In this document: positions 7,062 through 16,161 of the stretch, piece after piece
How positions within the stretch are numbered: position 1 is the stretch's first letter
How the letters are laid out: every line of letters begins with the position of its first letter
Assembly: GCA_022641775.1 (NCBI GenBank)
Contig: JALCDS010000012.1
Coordinates: 1-46,583 of the forward strand
Source: Clostridiaceae bacterium
GTDB lineage: Bacteria > Cyanobacteriota > Vampirovibrionia > Gastranaerophilales > Gastranaerophilaceae
Direction: 5' to 3'
DNA length: 46,583 bases
Position numbers and translations under genes: made by a program
Notes under the pieces: generated by a model
Database searches by the model: none
Seen by the model: the letters and a program-made list of their open reading frames with translations, nothing else
What the model was told of the DNA's origin: nothing

Positions 7062-9707
7062 TTAAGCAGTAGCAGCTTTTTTGTTATTTTTTTCTTCCAA
7101 ATATTTATAATTTTCTTTTTTTACATCGGCAAGTTGTTTTTTCTTGATATCGTGGAAATGTTTTACTGTTGCTCCGATATCAAGTGCAACTGCGACTCCG
7201 GCGCCGATTATTAATGCTTTTTTAACAGTGTTCAAGCTTTTCCAATTAATTTGCGATGGTTTATCTGTTGGCGGAAGACCTCCTGCGCCTCCATTAGTAC
7301 CATGAATCTTTGTAATATAATCTCTTATGTGTTGGCTTAAGTTTAAGTTAGGCTTGGTAGGATCTGGTTGAAAATGTATTTCGTCATAAAGTTGCCAAGT
7401 TGATTTGCCCGAAGGATGGAGAGCTCCGTTTTCAGTTCCTTTTGTATTTAGCTTACGCATATTATCGAGCATTCTTTGTGCAATTTCTCTTGGGCGGTTT
7501 ATAAATCTGTGCATGCAATCTGTAACTTCTTTAGTAATTAATTCATCAATACATTCTTGTCTAAAGTCTTTAAATTCAGGTGTGCTTTCAATATTTTCTT
7601 TTGCCATTGCATCAATTTTGGCAGTTTGAACTCCGCGTAATTTCAATTTTAATTTTTCTTCAGATATTTTTTTAGAATAGTATTTTTCAAATTCATCAAT
7701 TTTCTTTCGAAGTTTTTCAACAGAAGTATAATTGTTATCTTGAGTTCTGTAACTTGTTGCTCGAGCTTCTTCCCCATTAATATCCGGATCAAAATTCTTC
7801 TGTGCCATACCTTGAATATCAGGAACAATGGTTGGGGATAATTTTAATAGAGCTTCTAAATCTGCAAGTTCGCAAGGTGCCCATCTTGAAGGTAATACGG
7901 TGCAATCTGCTGCAGAAGCAAGCGCTTGTCCAGGAGCAAATCCATCCATATAGACAACTCGTCCTCTTAAATTTTCATCTGACATTATCAATTTCATTCT
8001 GCTCTTTACTGCTTTTTGAGTATCTTTGTCATCGCCGAGTTCTCCACCTATTACGAGAATTGAATTTTTACCTTCTTCTGTTTTTGCAAAAGCACTGAAT
8101 GAATCTAATGTTATATCAAGACCTTTTTGTCTGTCCCCACGTCCCCAGCAAGTGAACATAGTTACAGGTTCTTTATTTTCAAGCTTTTGTATCCATTTAG
8201 TATCAATATTTCCGATTAATGAAAGTTTTGCGCCATCTCTACCTGCAGCTTTACATAAATCAGTATCAATAATATCTCCTGTCAGACGCGAAAGCAGATT
8301 GATTTTATTCAAGCGCTTTGTTTCATTGACTTCATCAAGTGTCATTTCAGATGTAAATGATTTTAACGGATCCAAATTAATTTCAGTACCATCTGTTTTT
8401 GTTAATTTCACAGAGTTTTTGTAGTGTTGAAGACCGATTGGTTGGTCAAATGTGATAGTTGGATCTTCTAAAGGATTTAATATACCTGCAACTTTTCCCT
8501 CATTATAAAGTTTCCCAAATAGTGGTTGCAGGGCAGGTGCAACGTTAGGATTCTCAGCAACACTTTTTGCATATTCTTCAGAAACTGTTGTAAATGCTCC
8601 GAGATATCCGTCTTCTCTTAATCTGAGAGGAATCATATCGGCGCAAGTAGTGCCTTTGGCGTCTATAAGTTCCGGTATAAGGTTTTTAAAATAATATTTT
8701 TCTCCGCCTTTATAGAAAGATTCCAAATAATTTGGATCATCTTGTATAGCTTTTATTTCATCTCGTGTCAATCCCAAGTTTACAACCATATCTTTGAAAG
8801 ACATTGAACCTGTATATCCATCGGCGAGGTTATGTGCAACGAATGTCGGTTTTTTATCTGCCCAATATGGATTTTTTGATTGACTCATAAAGTGCGGAAT
8901 AAATGCAGTTTGTGCATCCGAACAAACTACAGTTTCTGCATCACTTCCAAGTGCCGGCATCAATTCTACAAATGCTTTTGCACACTTGCCTTCATAAGTT
9001 CCGCCCCATCCGTCTTTTGAGAGATCTTTGGCTGCTTTTTTTGCTTCATCTTGAATTATTTTTTCAGGGGTGCTGGCATATTGAGGACCACCTGGAGTTT
9101 TATAAACTTCAGGCATTTTTGCAGAAAGATCAGTATAAATCATATAATGATTTTTTGAGCCTTTTACTCGATATAGGGTTATAGGAGCAGCTTCTTCATT
9201 GCCCCATTGCATTGTTTTTGAGGCAACTGTCTCAAGAGGGTAGTAAGTTTCTCCTTCTTTTCTTAATATTTCATCCATGCTGTATTTTGATTGATCTAAC
9301 TTTGAAAAAATGGGGTTTCCGCTTTTGTCTTTTAAAACTTCAACTCTTCCTGTCGGTTCGCCGGTTTCTGGATTGTAATAAACTTTTCCATTATAATAAA
9401 ATATAACAACAGGACTGTCAGGGTTTGCTCCTGCATAATCTTTCATAACTGTTGCAACTCCACCTTTTTTCCAATATGGTGGAAATTCTGCGCCAACAAA
9501 TATTTTTTTTGATTTATTTGCACAAAAACTAATATTTGTATTGTAGATTTGGGAAGTTCCATTTGTATTTATGGGTCTATAGTATGAATTTGAAATGAAT
9601 TCCGTATTGTCTGTCGAAAATTCGGCAGCTTGCGAAATTGAAATATCATGGCGTTTTAGAGACTGATTGCGTCTGATATTGTTTTGTGTTACTGGTTGTA
9701 CCTGCAT
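7062..9707 (-). CDS. Glycogen/starch synthase-like GT5 protein with N-terminal tag and C-terminal membrane segment
   Basis: 881 residues, against about 480-530 for bacterial glycogen synthase. Residues 1-66 form a tag-like tail (MQVQPVTQNN..., then NISFCANK at about 58-65). The GT5 fold follows: IFVGAEFPPYWKKGGVATVM, where K-x-G-G binds ADP-glucose, FVAHNLADG, FTTVSEEYAKSV, GILNPLEDP, FTCWGRGDRQKGLD and ADCTVLPSRWAPCELADLEAL. In glycogen synthases the last segment carries E-x7-E (EPCGL..LE); here the first Glu is Ala (about residue 609) while the second is kept. The C-terminus has a predicted membrane helix (ALIIGAGVAVALDIGA) followed by a K/D/N-rich tail. Retaining glucosyl transfer is the family activity; whether this protein is catalytic is open. 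It is monocistronic, with GGGG as ribosome site. Confidence 0.75.
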   Translation of the reverse strand: MQVQPVTQNNIRRNQSLKRHDISISQAAEFSTDNTEFISNSYYRPINTNGTSQIYNTNISFCANKSKKIFVGAEFPPYWKKGGVATVMKDYAGANPDSPVVIFYYNGKVYYNPETGEPTGRVEVLKDKSGNPIFSKLDQSKYSMDEILRKEGETYYPLETVASKTMQWGNEEAAPITLYRVKGSKNHYMIYTDLSAKMPEVYKTPGGPQYASTPEKIIQDEAKKAAKDLSKDGWGGTYEGKCAKAFVELMPALGSDAETVVCSDAQTAFIPHFMSQSKNPYWADKKPTFVAHNLADGYTGSMSFKDMVVNLGLTRDEIKAIQDDPNYLESFYKGGEKYYFKNLIPELIDAKGTTCADMIPLRLREDGYLGAFTTVSEEYAKSVAENPNVAPALQPLFGKLYNEGKVAGILNPLEDPTITFDQPIGLQHYKNSVKLTKTDGTEINLDPLKSFTSEMTLDEVNETKRLNKINLLSRLTGDIIDTDLCKAAGRDGAKLSLIGNIDTKWIQKLENKEPVTMFTCWGRGDRQKGLDITLDSFSAFAKTEEGKNSILVIGGELGDDKDTQKAVKSRMKLIMSDENLRGRVVYMDGFAPGQALASAADCTVLPSRWAPCELADLEALLKLSPTIVPDIQGMAQKNFDPDINGEEARATSYRTQDNNYTSVEKLRKKIDEFEKYYSKKISEEKLKLKLRGVQTAKIDAMAKENIESTPEFKDFRQECIDELITKEVTDCMHRFINRPREIAQRMLDNMRKLNTKGTENGALHPSGKSTWQLYDEIHFQPDPTKPNLNLSQHIRDYITKIHGTNGGAGGLPPTDKPSQINWKSLNTVKKALIIGAGVAVALDIGATVKHFHDIKKKQLADVKKENYKYLEEKNNKKAATA

Positions 9708-9841
9708 TTTAGCCCCATATTATATTGCAATAGGTTTTAAAAACTATAAAAAAATATTTTGCCATTAATCGATAGTTTTTGTGTCGTAACTGATACAAAA
9801 ATTTACAAATTGTTTGTACAGAAAACATTGATAATTTAAAC

Positions 9842-9869
9842 ATATTATATAACAAAAAACTATTGTCAA
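9842..9869 (-). promoter_or_regulatory. Promoter of the GT5-like gene
   Basis: Reverse strand: TTGACA (9864-9869), 16-bp spacer, TAATAT (9842-9847), giving a 5' UTR of about 130 nt. An 8-bp inverted repeat (AAAACTAT/ATAGTTTT, about 9738-9777) lies in that UTR. A second TATAAT close to the ATG is a possible alternative. Confidence 0.45.
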
Positions 9870-9877
9870 TATGTAAC

Positions 9878-9904
9878 AAAAAAAGAGCTAAAAGCTCTTT
9901 TTTA
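9878..9904. terminator. Rho-independent terminator, bidirectional
   Basis: GAGCT-AAA-AGCTC hairpin flanked by A and T runs on both sides. It would end the tRNA-Glu transcript (reverse strand) immediately after the tRNA. Confidence 0.7.
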
Positions 9905-9911
9905 AAAAAAA

Positions 9912-9984
9912 TACTCCCAGGCGAATTCGAATCGCCGTCGCCTCCGTGAAAGGGAAGTGTCCTAGGCCTCTAGACGATGGGAGC
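9912..9984 (-). tRNA. tRNA-Glu (UUC), cyanobacterial/plastid type acceptor end
   Basis: The reverse strand gives a full cloverleaf: acceptor GCTCCCA/TGGGAGT, so position 1-72 is G.U, discriminator A, anticodon stem CTTCC/GGAGG with loop CTTTCAC (anticodon UUC), and TTCGAAT in the T-loop. G1.U72 with A73 is the form I recall for cyanobacterial and chloroplast tRNA-Glu, in contrast to G1-C72 with G73 in E. coli. CCA is not encoded. The gene has its own promoter and terminator. Confidence 0.96.
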
Positions 9985-10017
9985 CTAACTGTTATGGGGT
10001 TTCCCGCCACGTTTTCA

Positions 10018-10046
10018 ACATTAGCAAGAACAAAAAAAAAAGTCAA
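10018..10046 (-). promoter_or_regulatory. Promoter of tRNA-Glu
   Basis: Reverse strand: TTGACT (10041-10046), 17-bp spacer containing a run of nine T, TAATGT (10018-10023). The start would be about 25 nt before the tRNA. Confidence 0.55.
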
Positions 10047-10158
10047 CCGTTTTTTATTTAATATTCTTGATATGACTAATTATTTTAAATTTAGAAATTA
10101 AAATCTTTTTTGACAAGTCTTTTTAACTACTCTAAAAGTAGGTTTTTTATCAAAAGCC

Positions 10159-10187
10159 TTGAAACTTTTTGTTTTTTTATGTATGAT
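10159..10187 (+). promoter_or_regulatory. Promoter of clpC
   Basis: TTGAAA (10159-10164), 17-bp spacer, TATGAT (10182-10187). No CIRCE or CtsR-type repeat is visible next to it, so heat regulation is not evident from sequence. Confidence 0.6.
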
Positions 10188-10229
10188 ATATATAACATAA
10201 GAAGAGTATAGGAGTGAAATAAAAATCAC

Positions 10230-12746
10230 ATGTTTGAACGTTTTACGGAGAAAGCTATAAAAGTTATAATGCTCGCACAAGAAGAAGCCCGCAGATTAGG
10301 TCACAATTTTGTTGGAACAGAACAAATTTTGTTAGGACTTATCGGTGAAGGTACAGGTGTTGCGGCAAAAACCTTAAAATCTATGGGTGTAAACCTTAAA
10401 GATGCTCGTAGTGAAGTTGAAAAAATTATCGGCAGAGGTTCAGGGTTTGTTGCAGTAGAAATTCCTTTTACACCTCGTGCAAAAAGAGTTCTTGAATTGT
10501 CTTGGGATGAAGCAAGACAATTAGGTCACAATTATATTGGAACTGAACACTTGTTATTGGGTCTTATTAGAGAAGGCGAAGGTGTTGCAGCAAGAGTGCT
10601 TGAAAACTTAGGTGTAGACCTTAACAAAGTCAGAAGCAATGTTGTTAAAATGCTCGGTGAATCAAAACCTCAAACAGTTTCTTCCGGCTCATCAAGTTCA
10701 TCATCAACCGCATCGACAACTGGGAAAACAAAAACTCCTAGTTTGGATGAATTTGGTCGTGATTTGACATTAGCAGCTCAAGAATTGAGACTTGATCCTG
10801 TTGTAGGTCGTGATAAAGAAATTGACAGAGTTATTCAAATTTTAGCAAGAAGAACGAAGAACAATCCGGTACTTTTAGGTGAACCCGGTGTTGGTAAAAC
10901 TGCAGTTGCAGAGGGTTTGGCTATCAGAATAGTTAATGCCGAAGTACCTGATATTTTGGATGGCAAAAAGGTTATCCAACTTGATATGGGGTTGTTGGTT
11001 GCCGGAACAAAATACAGAGGCGAATTTGAAGAACGTTTGAAAAAAATTATGGATGAAATCAGACAAGCAGGTAATATTATCCTTGTTATTGATGAAATGC
11101 ACACATTGATTGGTGCGGGTGCTGCAGAAGGTGCTATTGATGCAGCTAATATCTTGAAGCCTGCGTTATCTCGTGGTGAAATTCAAGTTATTGGTGCGAC
11201 AACTCTTGATGAGTACAGAAAATATGTTGAAAAAGATTCTGCACTTGAACGTCGTTTTCAATCAGTAATTATTGAAGAACCTTCTATTGATGAGTCAATA
11301 GAAATTTTGAAAGGTCTTCGTCCAAAATATGAAGAACACCATCAATTAAATATTTCTGATGAATCTATTGTTGCTTCTGTAAAATTGTCAAGCAAATATA
11401 TTACAGACAGGTTTTTACCGGATAAAGCAATTGATGTTATTGATGAAGCAAGTTCAAAAGTCAGATTGAAAGTTTCTACACTTTGTCCTGAAGGAAAAGA
11501 ACTGGATAAAGAATTGAGAGAACTTATCAAAGATAAAGAAGATGCAATTCGTAACCAAGAATTTGAAAAAGCTTCTCAACTTCGTGATGAAGAAGCTGAT
11601 ATGAAAGATAAAATAAGAGAAGTAACTCAAAAATATAAAGAAGAACATGAGGCTAACAAACCTACTGTAGTTGCGGAAGATGTTGCCGAAGTTATATCAA
11701 CAATGACTGGTGTTCCTGTTACAAAACTTACTGAAGGTGAGAATGAAAGGTTGTTAAAACTTGAAGATACACTTCACCAAAGAGTAATTGGTCAAAATGA
11801 AGCCGTTGTTGCAATTTCTAAAGCGATTAGACGTGCAAGAGTTGGCTTGAAATCACCAAACAGACCTATTGGAAGTTTTATTTTCTGTGGTCCTACAGGT
11901 GTTGGTAAAACTGAATTGGCAAAAGCTTTAGCTGAGGCTATGTTTGGTTCTGAAGATAATATGATAAGAGTTGATATGTCAGAATTCATGGAAAAACATT
12001 CAACTGCGAAACTTATCGGTTCTCCTCCTGGATATGTAGGATATGATGAAGGTGGAAACTTGACAGAAACTATCAGAAAGAAACCTTATTCAATTGTACT
12101 GTTTGATGAAATTGAAAAAGCTCATCCTGACGTATTCAATATTATGTTGCAGATTTTGGATGATGGTGTGTTGACAGATTCAAAAGGTCGTCATGTAAAC
12201 TTCAAAAATACTGTTATCATAATGACATCAAACGTTGGTGCAAGCATGATTCAAAATGTTTCTAAAATCGGATTTACAACTTCAGAAGATGAATCAAAAG
12301 ATAAGTACGAAAAATTGAAAGATACAGTAACTGAAGAAATGAAGAAAGCTTTCCGTCCTGAATTCTTGAACAGAATTGATGAAACTATTATATTTGCTCA
12401 CTTGAAACCGGAAGAAATAAGACAAATCGTTGATTTGATGTTGAAAGATTTGTTTAAACGTCTTCAGGAACGTGAGTTGTCAGTTGAAGTAACTGATGAA
12501 GTTAAAGATCATCTTGCAAAAGACGGATATTCTGAAGCATATGGTGCAAGACCTCTTAGACGTTTAATTCAACGTAAAATTGAAGATATGCTCGCAGAAG
12601 AAATTTTGACAGGTAAATATGAAAAGGGTGATACAATACGTATTACACTTGATGATAATGAAAAAATTGCTTTTGAAAAAGCTCCAAAGGCAAAGAAATC
12701 AAAGGCAAAGGCTGTGACAGAAGCAGCTCCTGCCGAAAAGAAATAA
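10230..12746 (+). CDS. clpC: ATP-dependent Clp protease ATP-binding subunit ClpC
   Basis: Hsp100 unfoldase that feeds proteins to ClpP. At 838 residues it has the full ClpC layout: two Clp_N repeats (about 1-145, each with a GHN-x-x-GTE motif), a Ser-rich linker, AAA1 with Walker [10 protein letters not shown] (about 217) and [14 protein letters not shown], a UVR-type coiled segment (about 425-460, [14 protein letters not shown]), AAA2 with Walker [10 protein letters not shown] (about 553) and [14 protein letters not shown], and a D2-small domain with YGARPLRR. The tail is Lys/Ala-rich. ClpC rather than ClpB is indicated by the UVR motif and short middle domain. The only purine-rich site (AGGAG, 10210-10214) is 15 nt from the ATG, unusually far. 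A strong terminator follows the stop. Confidence 0.97.
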   Translation: MFERFTEKAIKVIMLAQEEARRLGHNFVGTEQILLGLIGEGTGVAAKTLKSMGVNLKDARSEVEKIIGRGSGFVAVEIPFTPRAKRVLELSWDEARQLGHNYIGTEHLLLGLIREGEGVAARVLENLGVDLNKVRSNVVKMLGESKPQTVSSGSSSSSSTASTTGKTKTPSLDEFGRDLTLAAQELRLDPVVGRDKEIDRVIQILARRTKNNPVLLGEPGVGKTAVAEGLAIRIVNAEVPDILDGKKVIQLDMGLLVAGTKYRGEFEERLKKIMDEIRQAGNIILVIDEMHTLIGAGAAEGAIDAANILKPALSRGEIQVIGATTLDEYRKYVEKDSALERRFQSVIIEEPSIDESIEILKGLRPKYEEHHQLNISDESIVASVKLSSKYITDRFLPDKAIDVIDEASSKVRLKVSTLCPEGKELDKELRELIKDKEDAIRNQEFEKASQLRDEEADMKDKIREVTQKYKEEHEANKPTVVAEDVAEVISTMTGVPVTKLTEGENERLLKLEDTLHQRVIGQNEAVVAISKAIRRARVGLKSPNRPIGSFIFCGPTGVGKTELAKALAEAMFGSEDNMIRVDMSEFMEKHSTAKLIGSPPGYVGYDEGGNLTETIRKKPYSIVLFDEIEKAHPDVFNIMLQILDDGVLTDSKGRHVNFKNTVIIMTSNVGASMIQNVSKIGFTTSEDESKDKYEKLKDTVTEEMKKAFRPEFLNRIDETIIFAHLKPEEIRQIVDLMLKDLFKRLQERELSVEVTDEVKDHLAKDGYSEAYGARPLRRLIQRKIEDMLAEEILTGKYEKGDTIRITLDDNEKIAFEKAPKAKKSKAKAVTEAAPAEKK

Positions 12747-12761
12747 TTAAATTTTGTTATT

Positions 12762-12798
12762 AAAAGGCGGATTGAAATATTCTTTCCGCCTTTTATAA
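12762..12798 (+). terminator. Terminator of clpC
   Basis: Ten-bp stem AAAAGGCGGA/TCCGCCTTTT (12762-12771, 12785-12794) with a 13-nt loop, ending in the T run of the right arm. Confidence 0.75.
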
Positions 12799-12799
12799 T
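12772..12799 (+). promoter_or_regulatory. Promoter of the PilC/GspF gene, inside the clpC terminator
   Basis: TTGAAA in the terminator loop (12772-12777), 16-bp spacer made of the right arm, TATAAT (12794-12799). The ATG follows 11 nt after the -10, so the leader would be about 5 nt. Confidence 0.5.
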
Positions 12800-12810
12800 A
12801 GGTTGAGAAT

Positions 12811-14046
12811 ATGAAAAAGTACTGTTACCAAGCTTACAAAGAAGAAACTGATGAACTGATAAACGGTTTTGTTGATGCTGAATCACCAAGGGCTGCTCGT
12901 GAAAAAATTTCACAGCTTGGCTTTATGCCGACAAAAGTTTATGAAGAAGGTTCTGTTCAAGCTCAAACTATTACTCCCCAATCTCAATTAGACCCCGGAC
13001 ATAGAGTTAATCGTTTAAGTTTGAATGAAAAAATCCAATTAACGTCTGAGCTTGGCGTACTTTTATCTTCACAAATTCCTATTATTGAAGCATTGGATAG
13101 TATAAGTACTGGGGCTTCTGATTTTAAGATAAAAAGGGTCGTTACAGGATTAAGGACATCTATACTGAATGGTTCAAGCTTTAAAGAAGCTATGGAAAAA
13201 TATGGTGATGTTTTTGATCCGGTTTTTGTCGGACTTGTTTCTGCAGGTGAACTTTCTGGAGATATGGACAAAACTTTTGGCAGACTATCTGAGTTATTAA
13301 AAAAGCAAAAAGCAATAAAAGATAAAGCTATTAGTGCATCAATTTATCCTGGTATTCTTGTCGCTTTAACTTTAGGCGTAATAGTTATATTTGGCGGATT
13401 TGTTATTCCGAAATTAGCTACAACATACGCTATGACCGGCACTGAATTACCTTATTTTACACAAAAAATTATTGGGATTATAAATTTCTTTAAGGTATAT
13501 TGGATATTTTCAGTTGTAGGTATTGCAGGATGTATTTATGGTTTGCATGCACTATTCAAAGATGTTGATTTTAAGGCAAAGTTTGATAAGTTTATTTTAA
13601 AGATACCTTTAATTTCAAATTTGAATAGAATGATAAACCTTTCAAATTTTATGGCAGTATTAGGTGTAGCTTATGATGCAGGTGTTCCTATTGTTCAGGC
13701 TGTTCAGATTGCGTCAACTACCTTGAAAAATTTATTTATAAAATCAAAAATAAATGGTATGATCGATTTATTAAATAAGGGAAAATCATTACATGATGTA
13801 TTTAGTATGACTGATTTTTTGGAACCTGCATCAAATAATATGATAAAAGCCGGAGAAAAAGCCGGTAATTTGGGCAAAATGGTCAACGATGTTGCCGATA
13901 TGTATGACAAAAAGGTTGAATTAGCTACTGAAGCACTTGCAAAAGCCTTTGAACCTTGCATGATAGTAATTATGGGTGTTGTAGTATGCATTTTGCTTGC
14001 CGCATTTTTCCCACTTATTATGGGAATTGCTACTGTCGGAATGTAA
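12811..14046 (+). CDS. Type IV pilus / type II secretion inner-membrane platform protein (PilC/GspF)
   Basis: 411 residues, normal for the family. A short N-terminal domain (YCYQAYKEETDELINGFVDA; AREKISQLGFMPTKV) precedes two T2SS_F domains: residues about 65-190 (LTSELGVLLSSQIPIIEALDSI, SLKEAM-like and VSAGELSGDMDKTFGRL) and about 265-385 (NFMAVLGVAYDAGVPIVQAVQIAS, IKAGEKAGNLGKMVNDVADMYD). Membrane helices lie near 180-205, 225-250 and at the C-terminus. The protein forms the membrane base of pilus or secretion systems and works with a PilB/GspE ATPase, which is not present here; the gene stands alone. The stop is immediately followed by the convergent TPR gene. Pilus and secretion roles cannot be separated from sequence. 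Confidence 0.9.
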   Translation: MKKYCYQAYKEETDELINGFVDAESPRAAREKISQLGFMPTKVYEEGSVQAQTITPQSQLDPGHRVNRLSLNEKIQLTSELGVLLSSQIPIIEALDSISTGASDFKIKRVVTGLRTSILNGSSFKEAMEKYGDVFDPVFVGLVSAGELSGDMDKTFGRLSELLKKQKAIKDKAISASIYPGILVALTLGVIVIFGGFVIPKLATTYAMTGTELPYFTQKIIGIINFFKVYWIFSVVGIAGCIYGLHALFKDVDFKAKFDKFILKIPLISNLNRMINLSNFMAVLGVAYDAGVPIVQAVQIASTTLKNLFIKSKINGMIDLLNKGKSLHDVFSMTDFLEPASNNMIKAGEKAGNLGKMVNDVADMYDKKVELATEALAKAFEPCMIVIMGVVVCILLAAFFPLIMGIATVGM

Positions 14047-15444
14047 CTATTTTTTGAACATCTTCATTAATACACCAATGAAACCTTCATCTTCTTCCAT
14101 TGGTACATTTTCAACTGCTTCAAGTTTCGCTTTTACATTGTTGTATTCATCATTTACCGGTGCAATTGCAAGATATTTCTTGTAATAATTTGCAGCATCA
14201 GCCTTGTTTTTGAGCTTTTCATTCAATTTTGCAAGTTTTAAAATTAAAGAATAATTCCTTTTATCAACTTCTAAGAGTTTTTCAAGATAATCTGCCTGAG
14301 CTTGATAATCTCCAATGCTTTCTCTGAATTCTGCAAGCTTTTCAAGAGACTTTTTATCGGTGTCATCGAGTTGAATTAGTCTTTCATACATTTCCATTGC
14401 GTGATTTTTGTCTCCGGAATCTTCCAATAATGAAGCTAATGAAGATATCATATTAACATCATCATCTTTATATTGATATGCATTCAAGTATTCGTTGATG
14501 GCTATGTCTTTGTCACCACGTAGAATATTATATTTTGCCCAATTGATATGCGCATTGTAATCGTCATTTTTATTTTCAAAAATCAAAGCTCTCATTTGAT
14601 AGGTTAAAGGCGAATTTTGTTGAACTTTATCAAACTTGTCTACGTAATTAAGAGCATTGTCAAAATCATTATTTGAAAAGTAATATTCAGCCATAAGTGA
14701 TAAGAAGGTCGCATTATTAGCATTTGATTTTTCAAGATTGTCTAATTTTGTTTTAGCTTCTTCAAATTTTTCCATTCCTAAAAGACATTTTACTTTTGTG
14801 AATTCAACAGGAGTAATTGCAAGAGCTTTTTCATTATCTCCTTCTTTTATATATAGTTGAGCCAAATCTTCTTTTATTGCGTCAGAATCAAACCCTTTTT
14901 TAATAGCACGTTCCAGTATTTCAATTGCAGAAGGCTCTGCATTATCTTTTGCGTAAAGTCTTGCAAGATTGACATATGCAACTTCTCCGGCGTCATCATA
15001 ATCAAGAATTTTCAAGTATTCATCAATTGCTTTTATATTGTTTTTTGTTTGTTCATAAAGAGATGCCAAAATAAAGTGAATATTCATTATTTCGCTATCT
15101 TCTTGAGTGTGTGTTAATGCTTTTTTAAAGTCATTTATTGCATGTTCAAGTTGATGTTCAACAGAATGAAGGTTTCCTCTGCTTACGTAATACTTGTATT
15201 TATTTGTTTGAATGTAAATATCCATTAATGTTTCATAAACCATGACATTTGTAGCATCATAATTCAATATTTCACTATAATATCTGGCAGCATCTTCTTT
15301 ATTTCCGAGTAAAAGTGCATTGTGTCCCAAACGTTCCAATACGTTCAAGTCTTTTGGATTTTGTTTGTATGCTCCTAAATACTCATCAAATGCTTTTTGA
15401 TAATCTTCTTGTTCTTCAAATAGTTCTGCCTGTTTTACACTCAT
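14047..15444 (-). CDS. Tetratricopeptide-repeat protein
   Basis: 465 residues made almost wholly of TPR helices: repeated 34-residue units with the W/L-G-Y-A-F-A-P-type spacing, for example DYQKAFDEYLGAYKQNPKDLNVLERLGHN near the N-terminus and later GDKDIAINEYLNAYQYKDDDV and GDYQAQADYLEKLLEVDKRN. No signal peptide or membrane segment, so a cytosolic scaffold or adaptor is likely. The C-terminus ends in an acidic stretch and FIGVLMKMFKK, an amphipathic end that could touch membrane. It lies 26 nt downstream of pth on the same strand with AAGGAG before its ATG, so the two probably form an operon. Partners are unknown. Confidence 0.85.
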   Translation of the reverse strand: MSVKQAELFEEQEDYQKAFDEYLGAYKQNPKDLNVLERLGHNALLLGNKEDAARYYSEILNYDATNVMVYETLMDIYIQTNKYKYYVSRGNLHSVEHQLEHAINDFKKALTHTQEDSEIMNIHFILASLYEQTKNNIKAIDEYLKILDYDDAGEVAYVNLARLYAKDNAEPSAIEILERAIKKGFDSDAIKEDLAQLYIKEGDNEKALAITPVEFTKVKCLLGMEKFEEAKTKLDNLEKSNANNATFLSLMAEYYFSNNDFDNALNYVDKFDKVQQNSPLTYQMRALIFENKNDDYNAHINWAKYNILRGDKDIAINEYLNAYQYKDDDVNMISSLASLLEDSGDKNHAMEMYERLIQLDDTDKKSLEKLAEFRESIGDYQAQADYLEKLLEVDKRNYSLILKLAKLNEKLKNKADAANYYKKYLAIAPVNDEYNNVKAKLEAVENVPMEEDEGFIGVLMKMFKK

Positions 15445-15470
15445 TTTATATGCTCCTTAAAGTTTATATT

Positions 15471-16028
15471 CTAGTTAAATTTGTTTTGAGTTTTTTCTAT
15501 TCCGTTTTCAAAATAAAAAAGAACTGCATCTCCTGCTTTTTTAATTATATCCTTAACAACAATTAATTGCTCTTTTGAAAAATTTTGTAATACAAAAACT
15601 TCAGATGGAATTGCCGGTTGAGGTCCTGTTCCCAGTTTTATTCTTGCAAAATCTTTGGAATTCAAACATTGAATTATTGATTTTATGCCGTTATGTCCAC
15701 CATCTGAGCCATCTTTTCTGAATCTCATTTTGCCCAGAGGAATTGTTAAATCATCATAAATAACGATAACATCTTTGATGTCTATTTTGTAATAGTTCAT
15801 TACGGCAATAGTAGCTTCTCCTGAAAGGTTCATATATGTTGTAGGCTTTATAATCATTATGTCTTCATCATTTTGCTTGAATTTTGTTAGAAAACATTTT
15901 AGTTTTTTTTCTTCTTTAAAACTTAATCCCTTATCAAGTGCAAGTTTATCCGCTGTCATAAATCCTATGTTATGACGAGTAAAACAATATTTTTCACCTA
16001 TATTTCCAAGTGCTACTATCAGTTTCAT
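15471..16028 (-). CDS. pth: Peptidyl-tRNA hydrolase
   Basis: Releases stalled peptides from tRNA in the cytosol. The 185-residue protein has the active-site set: Asn9 in VALGN, His19 in TRHNIGF, Asn67 in KPTTYMNLSG, the Asp pair in VIYDDLTIPLGKMR (Asp92/93), and the SDGGHNGIKSI motif with its substrate-binding Asn. Length and order match bacterial Pth. It is the first gene of a likely two-gene operon with the TPR gene. Confidence 0.96.
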   Translation of the reverse strand: MKLIVALGNIGEKYCFTRHNIGFMTADKLALDKGLSFKEEKKLKCFLTKFKQNDEDIMIIKPTTYMNLSGEATIAVMNYYKIDIKDVIVIYDDLTIPLGKMRFRKDGSDGGHNGIKSIIQCLNSKDFARIKLGTGPQPAIPSEVFVLQNFSKEQLIVVKDIIKKAGDAVLFYFENGIEKTQNKFN

Positions 16029-16161
16029 TTTTTTTAACCTTTTATATTTATTATTTTAACGTAAATAAAGATTACCGTAATAAATAAGATAGTTTTCGCT
16101 TAACAAAAAGATAAATAAGACTTAACTTGAGAATGAAAATAAGAGAAAAGAGGGTAATTAT

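Noticed and set aside
10126-10150. Short hairpin CTACT-CTAAA-AGTAG followed by six T, terminator-like
   Set aside because: Only a 5-bp stem, and no + strand gene lies upstream that it could end. Left out of the feature list.
10835-11104. Two long antisense frames inside clpC
   Set aside because: Shadows of the strongly coding clpC frame, with no ribosome site and low-complexity translations.
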